A program made the translations under genes and the position numbers. A stretch of 64,000 nucleotides of DNA from JBMOMT01 sp049324835. GTDB lineage: Bacteria; Chloroflexota; Anaerolineae; CAYNKW01. The DNA lies in the NCBI GenBank assembly GCA_049324835.1, contig JBMOMT010000043.1:62001-126000 (forward strand). The letters are read 5' to 3'. Every line of letters begins with the position of its first letter. Position 1 is the first letter of the stretch. Of the stretch, positions 1-8,306 are shown piece by piece. The notes under the pieces are model-generated. The model had not been told where the DNA came from. It ran no database searches and saw only the letters and a list, made by a program, of their open reading frames with translations.

Positions 1-1125
1 CTGGGTCAAAAGAGCGCGGGCCAGGGCCGGGTCGTAGGGCCACGGGGCTAACTCGGGGTTGTGGCCAGGCGGATTGACCCAGCTTCCGTAGCGTTCCCCA
101 TAGCCTTTGTGCCAGTCATCGACGATCTGCTCGACGTTTATGGCGTAATTGAGGGCCTGCCTCACACGCCTGTCGGCCAGGGGGCTGTCTTCCTGGACAT
201 GCAACCCGACAAACAACCGCTGGGTGCTTGCGATGGCCTCCAGGCGGCTGTGGGCAGATGACCACTGGTCGGTTGGGGTGGCCGGGAGATCGGTCACCAG
301 GCTGGCCGCGCCATCGTATGCCGCGGCCAAGCGGTCTTTTGCTGCGGGGACAGTTTGGAAAGTGATCTGATCCAGGATGGGCGCGCCCTTCCAATAGGCG
401 CTGACCGCCTTCAGAATCAGCGATTCTCCTGGAGACCAGGGTTCGATTTGGTAGGGGCCGCTTCCCACCGGAGCGACTGCCGCCTGGGCGGAATCGATTT
501 CCGAGTAATAGGTTGGAGGCAGAATCTCGAGAAAGGCGAGGTAGTAGGGCAGGTTGGACACGGGCTGCTCTGTGACGAGGCGAAAAATATACGGATCGAC
601 CATCTCTATTTCCCTGAGCCCGACATCTCGGGCAAAGGTTTCCAGAGAGCCGGGCAGCGATTGGCTGCGGTTGATGGAGAAACGAACAGCCTGGGTGTCG
701 AGGGGTTCACCATTGTGAAAGGTGATCCCTTGCCGCAGCGTGAATTCCCAGGTAAAGTTGTTCACCAGCCGCCAGGACTCGGCCAGATGGGGTTCGATTT
801 GCAGATCATCGTTCAGCAGGGTGAGTGTGTCCCAGAGATGACTGGCGACGCTGCCTTCGGGATGGAGGCCGATCATGCGGTATGGGTCCAGGGTCGAAAT
901 ATCATCGGCAACGAGGACCAGAGCCGCGCCGGGCTCTTCCGCGGCCAGGGTCGGTGATGTTTCAGGGGCATTGGTGGCGGCCGGTTCCGGCTGTGAGGTC
1001 TCGATGGCCTCGCCGGTGGGAGAGGGCGGCGGAGCCGTAGGGTTGGATGCTTTGGAGCAGCCCAACAGCAGACTGGTTGCCAACAAGATCAGGAGCAAGG
1101 TGCAAGCGGGTGTTTTCTTGTTCAT
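1..1125 (-). CDS. ABC transporter solute-binding lipoprotein, family 5 (partial, 3' end outside window)
   Basis: Captures a solute, typically a peptide or nickel-like ligand, for an ABC importer at the outer face of the membrane. The frame reads through 375 codons to the left edge, so the C-terminus is missing. The N-terminus MNKKTPACTLLLIL is a lipoprotein signal with lipobox LLLGC and lipidated Cys23, followed by a Pro/Thr/Glu-rich linker. The SBP_bac_5 signature follows: ISTLDPYRM, LWDTLTLL, PHLAESW, FTLRQGITFHNGEPLD and later VRQALNYAINVEQI. The ATG at 1125 lies 12 bases after the stop of the BcsB-like gene, so the two are probably cotranscribed. No permease genes are visible, but they could lie to the left. 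The family call is firm; the ligand cannot be read from the sequence. Confidence 0.9.
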   Translation of the reverse strand, partial: MNKKTPACTLLLILLATSLLLGCSKASNPTAPPPSPTGEAIETSQPEPAATNAPETSPTLAAEEPGAALVLVADDISTLDPYRMIGLHPEGSVASHLWDTLTLLNDDLQIEPHLAESWRLVNNFTWEFTLRQGITFHNGEPLDTQAVRFSINRSQSLPGSLETFARDVGLREIEMVDPYIFRLVTEQPVSNLPYYLAFLEILPPTYYSEIDSAQAAVAPVGSGPYQIEPWSPGESLILKAVSAYWKGAPILDQITFQTVPAAKDRLAAAYDGAASLVTDLPATPTDQWSSAHSRLEAIASTQRLFVGLHVQEDSPLADRRVRQALNYAINVEQIVDDWHKGYGERYGSWVNPPGHNPELAPWPYDPALARALLTQ

Positions 1126-1136
1126 GTCAAGTTCTC

Positions 1137-3320
1137 TCATTTCCACCATCGATCGGCCAGCAAAAGAGTGTCGGCGCTGATGGTTTGGCCGTCTGGCAAA
1201 GTCTCAGTGGCCGGTTCACCTGTGGCATCATCGGGCGAGCCTGGAGTGATTTCTTTGGAGGCTGGCGGCCGGGTATCTGTGGTATAGATTTGAGCCTGAG
1301 CAGGCTCGTCCGTTTCGGCCCGGGCAGGAATCTCGATGACGGCCAGGTTCCCTTGCAGTTGTTCGCTTTGTTCGAGCAGAGCGTTCAGGGCGAGTAATAC
1401 GCCCTGGTCTGTGGTGCCGGTGATGGCCAGCAGGGAATAGTCGGCGTTCCAGGGTGATTCTGCCAGTTGCAGCAGCCCGGCATCCCGGCTGGGATCGGGT
1501 TCAAAAGCTACACTGTCGATAACCAGGGCTTCCAGCAGGTCACTGTCTGCCTTAAAGGGATGGGGTAGGAGGGTGTTGAACTGGCCCAAGAGCGTGTTTT
1601 CGGTAGGGCGACCCAAAACGACGAGATGGTAGTCCTGCCAGGTTTCCCGGTCGATTTCCGAAGCAAAAGCCACGTGCACCGACAAAAATTCCGTGCTGGT
1701 GGGGCTTCCCAGCCGGATAGCCAGCCGGATCAGGGCGTCGAACATGGCTGGCTGCGGCTGGTCTGGCAGTACCAGGAGGGTTTGCCCCACTCCTTCGTTC
1801 CGACTGAATGGGCGGGGAAAGTTTCTCAGGTCTGGAGAGGGATCGATGTCGTAATAGGACAAAAAGATCTCGGATTCACTGCTTATCACCGTCCAGGCCC
1901 GGTCGTCGGCCAAAAGTTTACATTTTTCCAGGTTGGTGCTGCCGGGAAAGTTCATCTCTACACCCACCCGGAGCTGGTTTCGTCCGGGCATGAGCCGGTG
2001 GGCCGAAAGGTCAATCGTTAGCTCTCCGTTCTGGGCGTTGCTATCATCCAGGAGTGCGCTGCCCACGGGCACGCCGTTCAGGGCCACATCGATAATCGAA
2101 TCCAGGGGGGCCAGGATTTGGGCATGGGCGAATTTGAGCACCAGAGATGGCGATTCCTCCAACTGCCAGCCAAGAGGCAGAAAAAAGTCGTAGGTGAAAT
2201 CTTGAGGTTTGGCCCCCAGCACGATCTCGTCATCGTAGCCGAGGGAAGCCAGGGTCATGTTGGGAGGCCGAGAGGTCTCGGTTTCGTCCGGCGCGAGGCG
2301 GAGCTCGTCGATCAGAGCGAGCGAGCCCTGCACGCTCAAAAAGTGCGCCCGGCGATTCAGCGCCTGGCTGGCTTTGCTGACTCCCTCGTCATCCCGGCCG
2401 CTTATTATCAGTATGAGGCGATATTCGTTCCAGGGGGAGACTATTTCTTGCCAGACGCCCTGGCCGGGTTCGAGGTTGGAGCCATTCACCGCGAAGGGCA
2501 GTTCCAAATTGGCCAGCAGCGAGTTACTGGCCGGTGTGCCCAGGACGATCATGTGGTGGGTTTCTCGAATATCTGGGTCGAGTTCGCCAGCCAGGGTCGT
2601 GGTCAGCCGGATAGCGCCGCCAGACATTCGACCCAAACCCGCCGCCACGGTCGCCGCCGCCGACAGATCGGCGGCCGTGGGTGAATCGGGCAGGACGAGA
2701 ACGGTGGGTATTTCCAGCAGGCTTGTCTCGAAAAAGGGCCACGGGTAGAAAGCCAGGTCGGTGGGGTAGGGGTTTTGCTGATAGCCAAGAGTGATGGAAG
2801 AGGCGTTGTGAATAAAGACATCTACGATAGCGCCCTGATCTTCACACGAAGCGCTGGTATCCAGCACTGCCTTGATCGAGTTGTAGCCGATGAGCAAGAG
2901 ATCTTGGGGCAGGGCGATGCGCACGGTGTTCGAGAGTGTGTTGCTTTCTGTAAGAGACTGCGATGACAACAGTTGCCCATTGACGAAAACCTTGAGGACA
3001 GAGGCTTTGTCCGGGACTGCCGGCAGGTGATAAGTGATCAGATCGAGGTAATTGCCTGCGGGTAGGATTTCGAAATTGCCGGGCAGGTACAGACTATAGT
3101 AGCGAGTATCGCGGTCCCGGTTCAGATCCTTGGTATCGTAGCCAAGCTGTTCGAACGTCAGGCTCAACTGGCCGGCTGGGGCAATGGCCGCAGGCCCTTC
3201 TGTCTCGCCGGGTTCCTGGGCGTAGATCGGAACCCAACTGCTGAACAGGATCAGCCAACAAACAATCCCGGCCCTGGTGATAAATCTGTGCACGGTCTCG
3301 ATCGAGTTTTTCTTTTTCAT
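1137..3320 (-). CDS. BcsB-like exported protein (cellulose synthase accessory family)
   Basis: 727 residues. In Gram-negative bacteria BcsB is the periplasmic carbohydrate-binding partner of the cellulose synthase BcsA. The N-terminus has a signal peptide (MKKKNSIETVHRFITRAG, hydrophobic core, likely cleavage after IYA at about residue 35). The body holds two repeats typical of the family: a jelly-roll half (YYSLYLPGNFEI, DLITYHLPA, LKVFVNGQLL, about 75-125; FFLPLGWQLEES, LVLKFAHA, DVALNGVPVG, about 375-440) and flavodoxin-like halves (TVLVLPDSPT, HHMIVLGTPASN; TLLVLPDQPQP, YHLVVLGRPTEN). Classical BcsB ends in a transmembrane helix that docks on BcsA. Here the C-terminus is a Pro/Thr/Glu-rich tail ending LLLADRWWK, with no membrane segment. 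No synthase is in the window. The family is clear; the polymer is unknown. Confidence 0.8.
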   Translation of the reverse strand: MKKKNSIETVHRFITRAGIVCWLILFSSWVPIYAQEPGETEGPAAIAPAGQLSLTFEQLGYDTKDLNRDRDTRYYSLYLPGNFEILPAGNYLDLITYHLPAVPDKASVLKVFVNGQLLSSQSLTESNTLSNTVRIALPQDLLLIGYNSIKAVLDTSASCEDQGAIVDVFIHNASSITLGYQQNPYPTDLAFYPWPFFETSLLEIPTVLVLPDSPTAADLSAAATVAAGLGRMSGGAIRLTTTLAGELDPDIRETHHMIVLGTPASNSLLANLELPFAVNGSNLEPGQGVWQEIVSPWNEYRLILIISGRDDEGVSKASQALNRRAHFLSVQGSLALIDELRLAPDETETSRPPNMTLASLGYDDEIVLGAKPQDFTYDFFLPLGWQLEESPSLVLKFAHAQILAPLDSIIDVALNGVPVGSALLDDSNAQNGELTIDLSAHRLMPGRNQLRVGVEMNFPGSTNLEKCKLLADDRAWTVISSESEIFLSYYDIDPSPDLRNFPRPFSRNEGVGQTLLVLPDQPQPAMFDALIRLAIRLGSPTSTEFLSVHVAFASEIDRETWQDYHLVVLGRPTENTLLGQFNTLLPHPFKADSDLLEALVIDSVAFEPDPSRDAGLLQLAESPWNADYSLLAITGTTDQGVLLALNALLEQSEQLQGNLAVIEIPARAETDEPAQAQIYTTDTRPPASKEITPGSPDDATGEPATETLPDGQTISADTLLLADRWWK

Positions 3321-3343
3321 GGCAATCGCAACCTTTCTGAAGC

Positions 3344-5809
3344 CTACGGTTGTGCTCTCAGGTTGAATCTAAACGTGCCGTTGAACGTACCGGCGTACAA
3401 AAATTCCCCTTGCGAGTCCACTGCCAGATCAAAGATATTTCGATGAGATAGACCTTCCAGGGGTAGTCGCTGCCATTGCTGCCCGGCGTGGGTGATTTTG
3501 GCCACGCCAAAAGAGGCTCTGACCCAACGCGTGCCCGCGACGTAAAAAGTATCCGGCACGGTTGGATCAAAGACGATGGCGGAAATGTTTTTCAGCAGGT
3601 AGGCATTGGGGTTGGTGGCTGTCGCAATTTCGGGATCGAGAAATTGCTCGCTGCCCTGATGGTGTTTTTGGGCAAAAAGATCGTCCAGACCATAGTTTGT
3701 CCAACTTGCTCCTCCATCGGTGGAATAGTATACGCCACGATCGTTCGTGCCCAGCACATACACCCCGGCGTGATAGGGTGAAAGGGCAACCGCCTGGAAA
3801 CTCCAGCCGGCATCCGGGGGTGTGATGTTTTGCCACGAGCCGGCGCCGCCTTTTTCCTCGGACTTGAAAACCTCGGTAAAAGTGGTCAGCACCACCTGAT
3901 CCGGATCGACATCCGAGATTTCCAGGCCGGTAATGTAATGGGCTGTGACGAGCACCTCGACCCAGGTTGTGCCTCCATCGGTTGTACGGTACAGCTTGCC
4001 GGTTTGGGTCGAGAGTATTTCCTGGGCAGCCAGCAGGATATTATCATCTGTGGGATCGATGGCCAGGTGCCGAACGCCATACGGCACGCAGCTTTCCGGG
4101 TTGAGGCTGAACCCCTGCTCGAGCTGAAAGCCCACCGGCTGCCAGGTTTCTCCGGCGTCGATCGATTTGTTCACTCCGCCGAATTCGCTGCTGCCAGAGC
4201 CGCTGCCAAAGGCGCTGTAAATAACGTTCGAGCTTTGCCGCGAGATGGCAAAATCTGTGGTGCCCCCGGAGGCCAGATAGCCTGTTTCCTGGCAGGTTGG
4301 AGAGCAGCCGAGCTGGCATTTCTGGTAATTGCTATAGTAGGGGCCATTCCAGACGTAATTATCGACCGTCACAGGCCAGCCGTTTCCCACAATTCGATAA
4401 AAGCTTGCCCCCCGGTCCACTGATTTGTAAGGGCCAAAATCCGAGATGCCCTGGTACAAAATGCTGGGATTCAACGGATCGACTTTTATGGTGTTGACCT
4501 GGACGTTGCCAACACCGCGGGTGGCCGGTTCCCATTCTTCTACGCCGTCGTTTGGGTCGCCATCGGGATAGCGCCAGCCGCCCGTATTGCCGGCATACAA
4601 TCGGCCATCAACCGCCTGAGCCAGGGCGAATTTGCCCTCGAATTCATACCAAAAGTGAGGTCGCCCGTCGGGCAGCACCAGCCGGGCGGGCATTGGGTGC
4701 CAGTTTTGCCCGGCATCGGTGCTTTGGTATACGCCTCCATTTTCATCCTGCGCCCCGCTAGTGGTGACATAGAGAATGTTGGCGTCAAAGCGATCGATCA
4801 GGATACTGGGAAAGCCGCGAATTTTATCTGGGTTCAGACCGTTGCTGCTCGCCACCCAATGCTGGCCGCCGTCGACAGTTTTCCAGACCGGCGGTTGGCC
4901 GGCCTGGCACCAGCGGCAGGTGACGTACAGGGTGTCTGGATCGCCGGGATGAATGGCCAGGTCTGAAGGGTGAGGCAGCGGCAGGTTGCCGGTTATATCC
5001 TCCCAGGTTGTTCCCAAATCCCGGCTGCGATAAACCTGGCCCTCGTAGACGGCGGCGAAAAGGATATGGTTATCGCCGGAAAAAGCGCGCAGAGCCGTGG
5101 TGTTTTTGTCGTGGAGGGCCAGTTGGGTGAAGGACAGTCCTTCATCGTCGGAGCGCCAGATGCCGCCGGGCGGCGGATCGGCTGGTCCACTCCAGGCCCC
5201 CACCAGAATGGTATCGGATAGCCTGTCGCCGTCCTGATCGAATCGACCAGGGTCGTCCGGGTCGTAGGGGATGAGCAGGGATGCTTGAAAGTTTTGAAAG
5301 CCCATGGCATCTGAAACAAACTCCCACACGCGGCCCGCATCGCTGCTGCGATAAATCTCGCCGGTGGCGCCACCGAGGGTCAGATCTCCGTGATCGGTGG
5401 ACGCTGCGACATAGATTGTCTGGGGATTCAGCGGATCCAGTGTGACAGCGCCCAATCGATAAGTTCCCAGGTTGGAAGAGACTGAAAACCAGGCATCGCC
5501 GCCGTTTTCTGTCTTGAACAGCCCACCGTTGTCAGACGCCATGTAGACGATGTTGGGGTCGGTGGGATGGGTGGCGATGCTCTTCTGAGCGCCTCCTCCG
5601 GTTGTATCCAGCCTTTGCCATCCTGTGGCCGCGCCTTCGAGCACAAAGCTGGCCCATTTTGTTGGTACGGTATCGGGCATCAGGTTTACCGGCGCGTTCT
5701 GTTGGCAAGAGAGTAGAGCGGGCGTCAGGATCAAGACCAATAACCACAGATATTTTTTGGCGCAAAGGTTTGTTGTCGGTGTACTGTTTGCCAACGGGTT
5801 ATTCATCAT
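3344..5809 (-). CDS. Asp-box (BNR/sortilin-type) beta-propeller lipoprotein
   Basis: 821 residues from the ATG at 5809. The N-terminus carries a lipoprotein signal (hydrophobic run YLWLLVLILTPALLSC, lipid Cys35). The rest is a repeat protein with about eleven Asp-box motifs of the S-x-D-x-G-x-x-W type, for example KTENGGDAW, RSSDAGRVW, RSRDLGTTW, KTVDGGQHW, QSTDAGQNW, KSIDAGETW, RTTDGGTTW and YSTDGGASW. These alternate with strands such as HPTDPNIVYMA and DPLNPQTIYVA, giving a ten-bladed VPS10/xyloglucanase-like propeller. No sialidase or glycosidase active site can be assigned, so it may only bind glycan or act as a scaffold. An in-frame ATG (5863) and TTG (5872) lie upstream. The 5809 start is preferred because it overlaps the stop of a small upstream ORF (ATGATGAATAA), and the extra 18-21 residues look non-native. 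Confidence 0.8.
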   Translation of the reverse strand: MMNNPLANSTPTTNLCAKKYLWLLVLILTPALLSCQQNAPVNLMPDTVPTKWASFVLEGAATGWQRLDTTGGGAQKSIATHPTDPNIVYMASDNGGLFKTENGGDAWFSVSSNLGTYRLGAVTLDPLNPQTIYVAASTDHGDLTLGGATGEIYRSSDAGRVWEFVSDAMGFQNFQASLLIPYDPDDPGRFDQDGDRLSDTILVGAWSGPADPPPGGIWRSDDEGLSFTQLALHDKNTTALRAFSGDNHILFAAVYEGQVYRSRDLGTTWEDITGNLPLPHPSDLAIHPGDPDTLYVTCRWCQAGQPPVWKTVDGGQHWVASSNGLNPDKIRGFPSILIDRFDANILYVTTSGAQDENGGVYQSTDAGQNWHPMPARLVLPDGRPHFWYEFEGKFALAQAVDGRLYAGNTGGWRYPDGDPNDGVEEWEPATRGVGNVQVNTIKVDPLNPSILYQGISDFGPYKSVDRGASFYRIVGNGWPVTVDNYVWNGPYYSNYQKCQLGCSPTCQETGYLASGGTTDFAISRQSSNVIYSAFGSGSGSSEFGGVNKSIDAGETWQPVGFQLEQGFSLNPESCVPYGVRHLAIDPTDDNILLAAQEILSTQTGKLYRTTDGGTTWVEVLVTAHYITGLEISDVDPDQVVLTTFTEVFKSEEKGGAGSWQNITPPDAGWSFQAVALSPYHAGVYVLGTNDRGVYYSTDGGASWTNYGLDDLFAQKHHQGSEQFLDPEIATATNPNAYLLKNISAIVFDPTVPDTFYVAGTRWVRASFGVAKITHAGQQWQRLPLEGLSHRNIFDLAVDSQGEFLYAGTFNGTFRFNLRAQP

Positions 5810-5963
5810 CCAGCAGGAATTTTTCAAAATCTGTGTCCTGTAGAGCCTGGGCAATTTGCTCATGATTCTCAATGGTATCTCGAGTCGAGTTTGGATTTAT
5901 CTTGATCAGATCGATCTCAAGGGCCAAGAATTCGTCGATGTCTAAAAACTGCAGGGTCCGAAT
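5799..5963 (-). CDS. Small acidic ORF, possibly translated and coupled to the propeller lipoprotein
   Basis: An open frame of up to 54 codons on the minus strand ends in TAA at 5799-5801, inside the first codons of the lipoprotein gene (ATGATGAATAA). There is no ATG. Possible starts are CTG at 5954 (51 residues) or TTG at 5927 (42 residues), neither with a good ribosome binding site. The peptide reads LQFLDIDEFLALEIDLIKIN, then a polar middle (PNSTRDTIENHEQIAQAL), and ends QDTDFEKFLLDDE. It is acidic and amphipathic, not random-looking. I do not recognise a family. It could be a genuine coupled micro-protein, the remnant of a longer gene, or chance. Confidence 0.35.
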   Translation of the reverse strand: MRTLQFLDIDEFLALEIDLIKINPNSTRDTIENHEQIAQALQDTDFEKFLLDDE

Positions 5964-5996
5964 TCAAGTTTGCGAGCCCGAAGAATTCGTGGCTGG

Positions 5997-7010
5997 CTAC
6001 AGGAACCTACGGCTTAATCTATACCCCCACTCGCTCAGTTTGAGCAGCCGGGGCGAGTGCACACAGGTGTTTCTCCCAAAGCTCACCAGCCTGCCGCCGA
6101 ATTTCGCCTTGAATTTTCTGGGCCCGTAATCCCCGCCCGGTTTGCCCGCCCCACCAAAATCAAAAGTGTGGTAACCGTTGGTGGCTCCCCATTGGAGAAC
6201 CTGCCATACCATCAAATCGTTGGGCAAATAGGAAGAATAGGCGCGGTCGAACCCTCGATACCAGCCATAGATGGTGCCCTTGTACAACAAAGCCACCGAG
6301 GCCGCCACATACGTGTCTTCCACCCGCCCCATCAGGAACTGGATCATCCCCGCGGGGTGCAAAATATCGAGGGCCGCTTCGAACAAGGATAGATCCGCCA
6401 GCGGCACCTGGGCATTCTGGTACGTGTGTTGAAGAAGGGCATGCCAGGTCGGCAGCAACGTGCGATCGTGGATCGTCTCGATGGCCAACAAATCACTGTT
6501 GAGGGCGCGACGAAGGCTCTTGCGGGCCGATTTGTGGATATTACTTTCCAGGGCCTCCAGCGGCAGATCGAGATCGATCAGGAAATTTTCGTGTGGCTCG
6601 TAAACGTAATGGTTATCTTGCATCGTTGCCTGAAAGTCGCTGGCATCGGCCAGATGGCGCACCTCGGTAAAAAGGGTGTGCCCAACAGCAGAACGGTTGT
6701 AGGCGTTCAAGAGCTGCCCGAGCGCCGCCTGTGCGGCCGAGCTGGAAACGCACAGGATACCACCATAGACCACCGAGCGCGAGGCCAGGCGGGCCAACGG
6801 GCCGCCCAGCACCGTCACTTTGACGGGCACCATCAGGGCCAGTATTTGTCCCTGATCATCCTGAGCCGCCCACAAAGAGACCTGGTGACCTCTGGCCCGG
6901 GCAAAGACCTGGAACATCTCGGGTGTGTGAAAGACGTTTCCGTCTGGATGCTCTGCCACGAAACGACGCCATGCTTCATCTGGCAGAGTGTTGACCACGG
7001 TTATGTTCAT
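5997..7010 (-). CDS. FemAB/GNAT-fold aminoacyl- or acyl-transferase
   Basis: 337 residues. FemAB-like proteins have two GNAT folds and transfer amino acids from aminoacyl-tRNA, or acyl groups, to cell-envelope substrates. Features seen: NVFHTPEMFQVF (about 23-34) at the start of the first GNAT half, NIHKSARKSLRRALNSDL (about 157-174), the typical basic segment before the second half, then VALLYKGTIYGWYRGFDRAY and the family hallmark WGATNGYHTFDFGGAGKPG with YGPRKFKAKFGG near the C-terminus. This is the arrangement of the PEP-CTERM-associated and methicillin-resistance FemAB groups. The ATG at 7010 is preceded by GGGAG. Upstream in-frame starts would overlap the deacetylase gene. Its place between deacetylase and propeller genes suggests modification of the glycan or its carrier, but the donor is unknown. 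Confidence 0.75.
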   Translation of the reverse strand: MNITVVNTLPDEAWRRFVAEHPDGNVFHTPEMFQVFARARGHQVSLWAAQDDQGQILALMVPVKVTVLGGPLARLASRSVVYGGILCVSSSAAQAALGQLLNAYNRSAVGHTLFTEVRHLADASDFQATMQDNHYVYEPHENFLIDLDLPLEALESNIHKSARKSLRRALNSDLLAIETIHDRTLLPTWHALLQHTYQNAQVPLADLSLFEAALDILHPAGMIQFLMGRVEDTYVAASVALLYKGTIYGWYRGFDRAYSSYLPNDLMVWQVLQWGATNGYHTFDFGGAGKPGGDYGPRKFKAKFGGRLVSFGRNTCVHSPRLLKLSEWGYRLSRRFL

Positions 7011-7017
7011 GATTCGC

Positions 7018-8304
7018 CTATCTCCCAAGGAAGCGCAACGCATAGTCCCACAAGGTCAGGGCATCGATATCGCCGGTGATAGAGAGGGCGCTTTGAGCGC
7101 CGTTGGGCCAGCGGCCCAGCCGCACCAGCGGGCTTTTCGAGTTTGCCATCTGGGCCAAAAGTGGCCGCCGATCCTGGGCCGTAAATTCGCTTTGTTCCAG
7201 GTAAAGGGCATAAGCTTGCCCCGCTTGGCCGTTTTCGGCGATATAGCCCTGCTGCCGGACGAATTCGGCCAGATCAGGGCTGGCCGCCGGGGAGAGGCCG
7301 ATGCACGGGCGCACTGGCGAGCGCACGATGCAAGTGGTAGCTTGAACCAGTCGGTAGCCGTTTGCCCAGGGCGTTGACACGGCCTCCGTTTCGAGGTTTC
7401 GCACCAACACGGCGGTTCCGGCCGGCCCTTTTACCGTCACTCGATACCGGTCTTCCGCCAGCGCGGTTATTTCGGTCTCGGCCTGGCGGCGGGCCCGCCA
7501 CCAATCCGAGATCTGATCCAGCCGCGCAATCCACACCGGGGGCTCGAGCTGCCGGGCCCGGGCGAGGACGGTAGTCAGCGGGACCTGGCAGGCCAAAGTG
7601 CGCTCCGGGTGCAGGCCCAGGGTGAACAACTCACCCAGTTGGTGGCTGCGGTGCAGCAAGGATACCCAGAGCGCGCTCATTCGTTCTGTGGAATCCAGAG
7701 CCAGGCGGTGCACCAGCGCCTCATCGTCGGGCAGGCTGTAAGGGATGCTAACCAGATCGTCGTGCAGGTGAGGCAGCGATGGATAGCTGGCGACAGGCAG
7801 GGCGCTATAAAAACCCAGCACGTGATTATAGGCCGGCGTCTCGTGGCCATCCACAATGTCCCAGTAAAGCCCGGGGCTGCTATCGTAAGCCAGGCCCAGG
7901 CGCCGCAAAGCGTTCAGCGTTTCGGCGTTGGCGTGCAGGTATGGGCCGCGAAACCCCCTGGCCTGGATGCCGGCCTTCTCGAAAAGTCGTTTAGCCAAAG
8001 CCATCTCGGCCATCTGCTGGGCCGGTGCGATCTGGCAATGATCGACATGCCGGTAGCCGTGAATGGCAAATTCGATGCCCCGGGCCTGGTATTTTTGAAT
8101 CACCTGAGGGTTGCGGGCCAGCGCAACGGTGGTGATGGGAAAAGTGGCGTTGCACGCAAACTGTTCCAGAATGTCGGCAAATTGCCCCAGGGCTTGATCC
8201 AGTCTGGCTGGCGTGACACCGTAACTTTTAAGAATGCTCCCGGCACGTTGGGCGAGTTTGAACGCACCTTTGCCCCGGAGTGCGACAGAGATTGGATTCA
8301 CCAT
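7018..8304 (-). CDS. NodB-type polysaccharide deacetylase-like protein with motif 1 at the C-terminus
   Basis: 428 residues. NodB-fold enzymes remove acetyl groups from N-acetylated glycans with a metal held by Asp-His-His. Motif 2 is seen as IEFAIHGYRHVDH and motif 3 as ARGFRGPYLHANAETL, with the usual helix (NPQVIQKYQARG) between strand and motif 2. The N-terminus lacks the usual first-strand motif TFDDG. Instead a segment that looks just like it, GRWPNGAQSALSITGDIDAL followed by TLWDYALRFLGR, closes the protein at its very C-terminus. The linker between (about 250-400) looks like a beta-sandwich. The ATG at 8304 is 3 bases from the upstream glycosyltransferase stop. The family is likely; activity is uncertain because of the motif order. 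Confidence 0.75.
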   Translation of the reverse strand: MVNPISVALRGKGAFKLAQRAGSILKSYGVTPARLDQALGQFADILEQFACNATFPITTVALARNPQVIQKYQARGIEFAIHGYRHVDHCQIAPAQQMAEMALAKRLFEKAGIQARGFRGPYLHANAETLNALRRLGLAYDSSPGLYWDIVDGHETPAYNHVLGFYSALPVASYPSLPHLHDDLVSIPYSLPDDEALVHRLALDSTERMSALWVSLLHRSHQLGELFTLGLHPERTLACQVPLTTVLARARQLEPPVWIARLDQISDWWRARRQAETEITALAEDRYRVTVKGPAGTAVLVRNLETEAVSTPWANGYRLVQATTCIVRSPVRPCIGLSPAASPDLAEFVRQQGYIAENGQAGQAYALYLEQSEFTAQDRRPLLAQMANSKSPLVRLGRWPNGAQSALSITGDIDALTLWDYALRFLGR

Positions 8305-8306
8305 GT

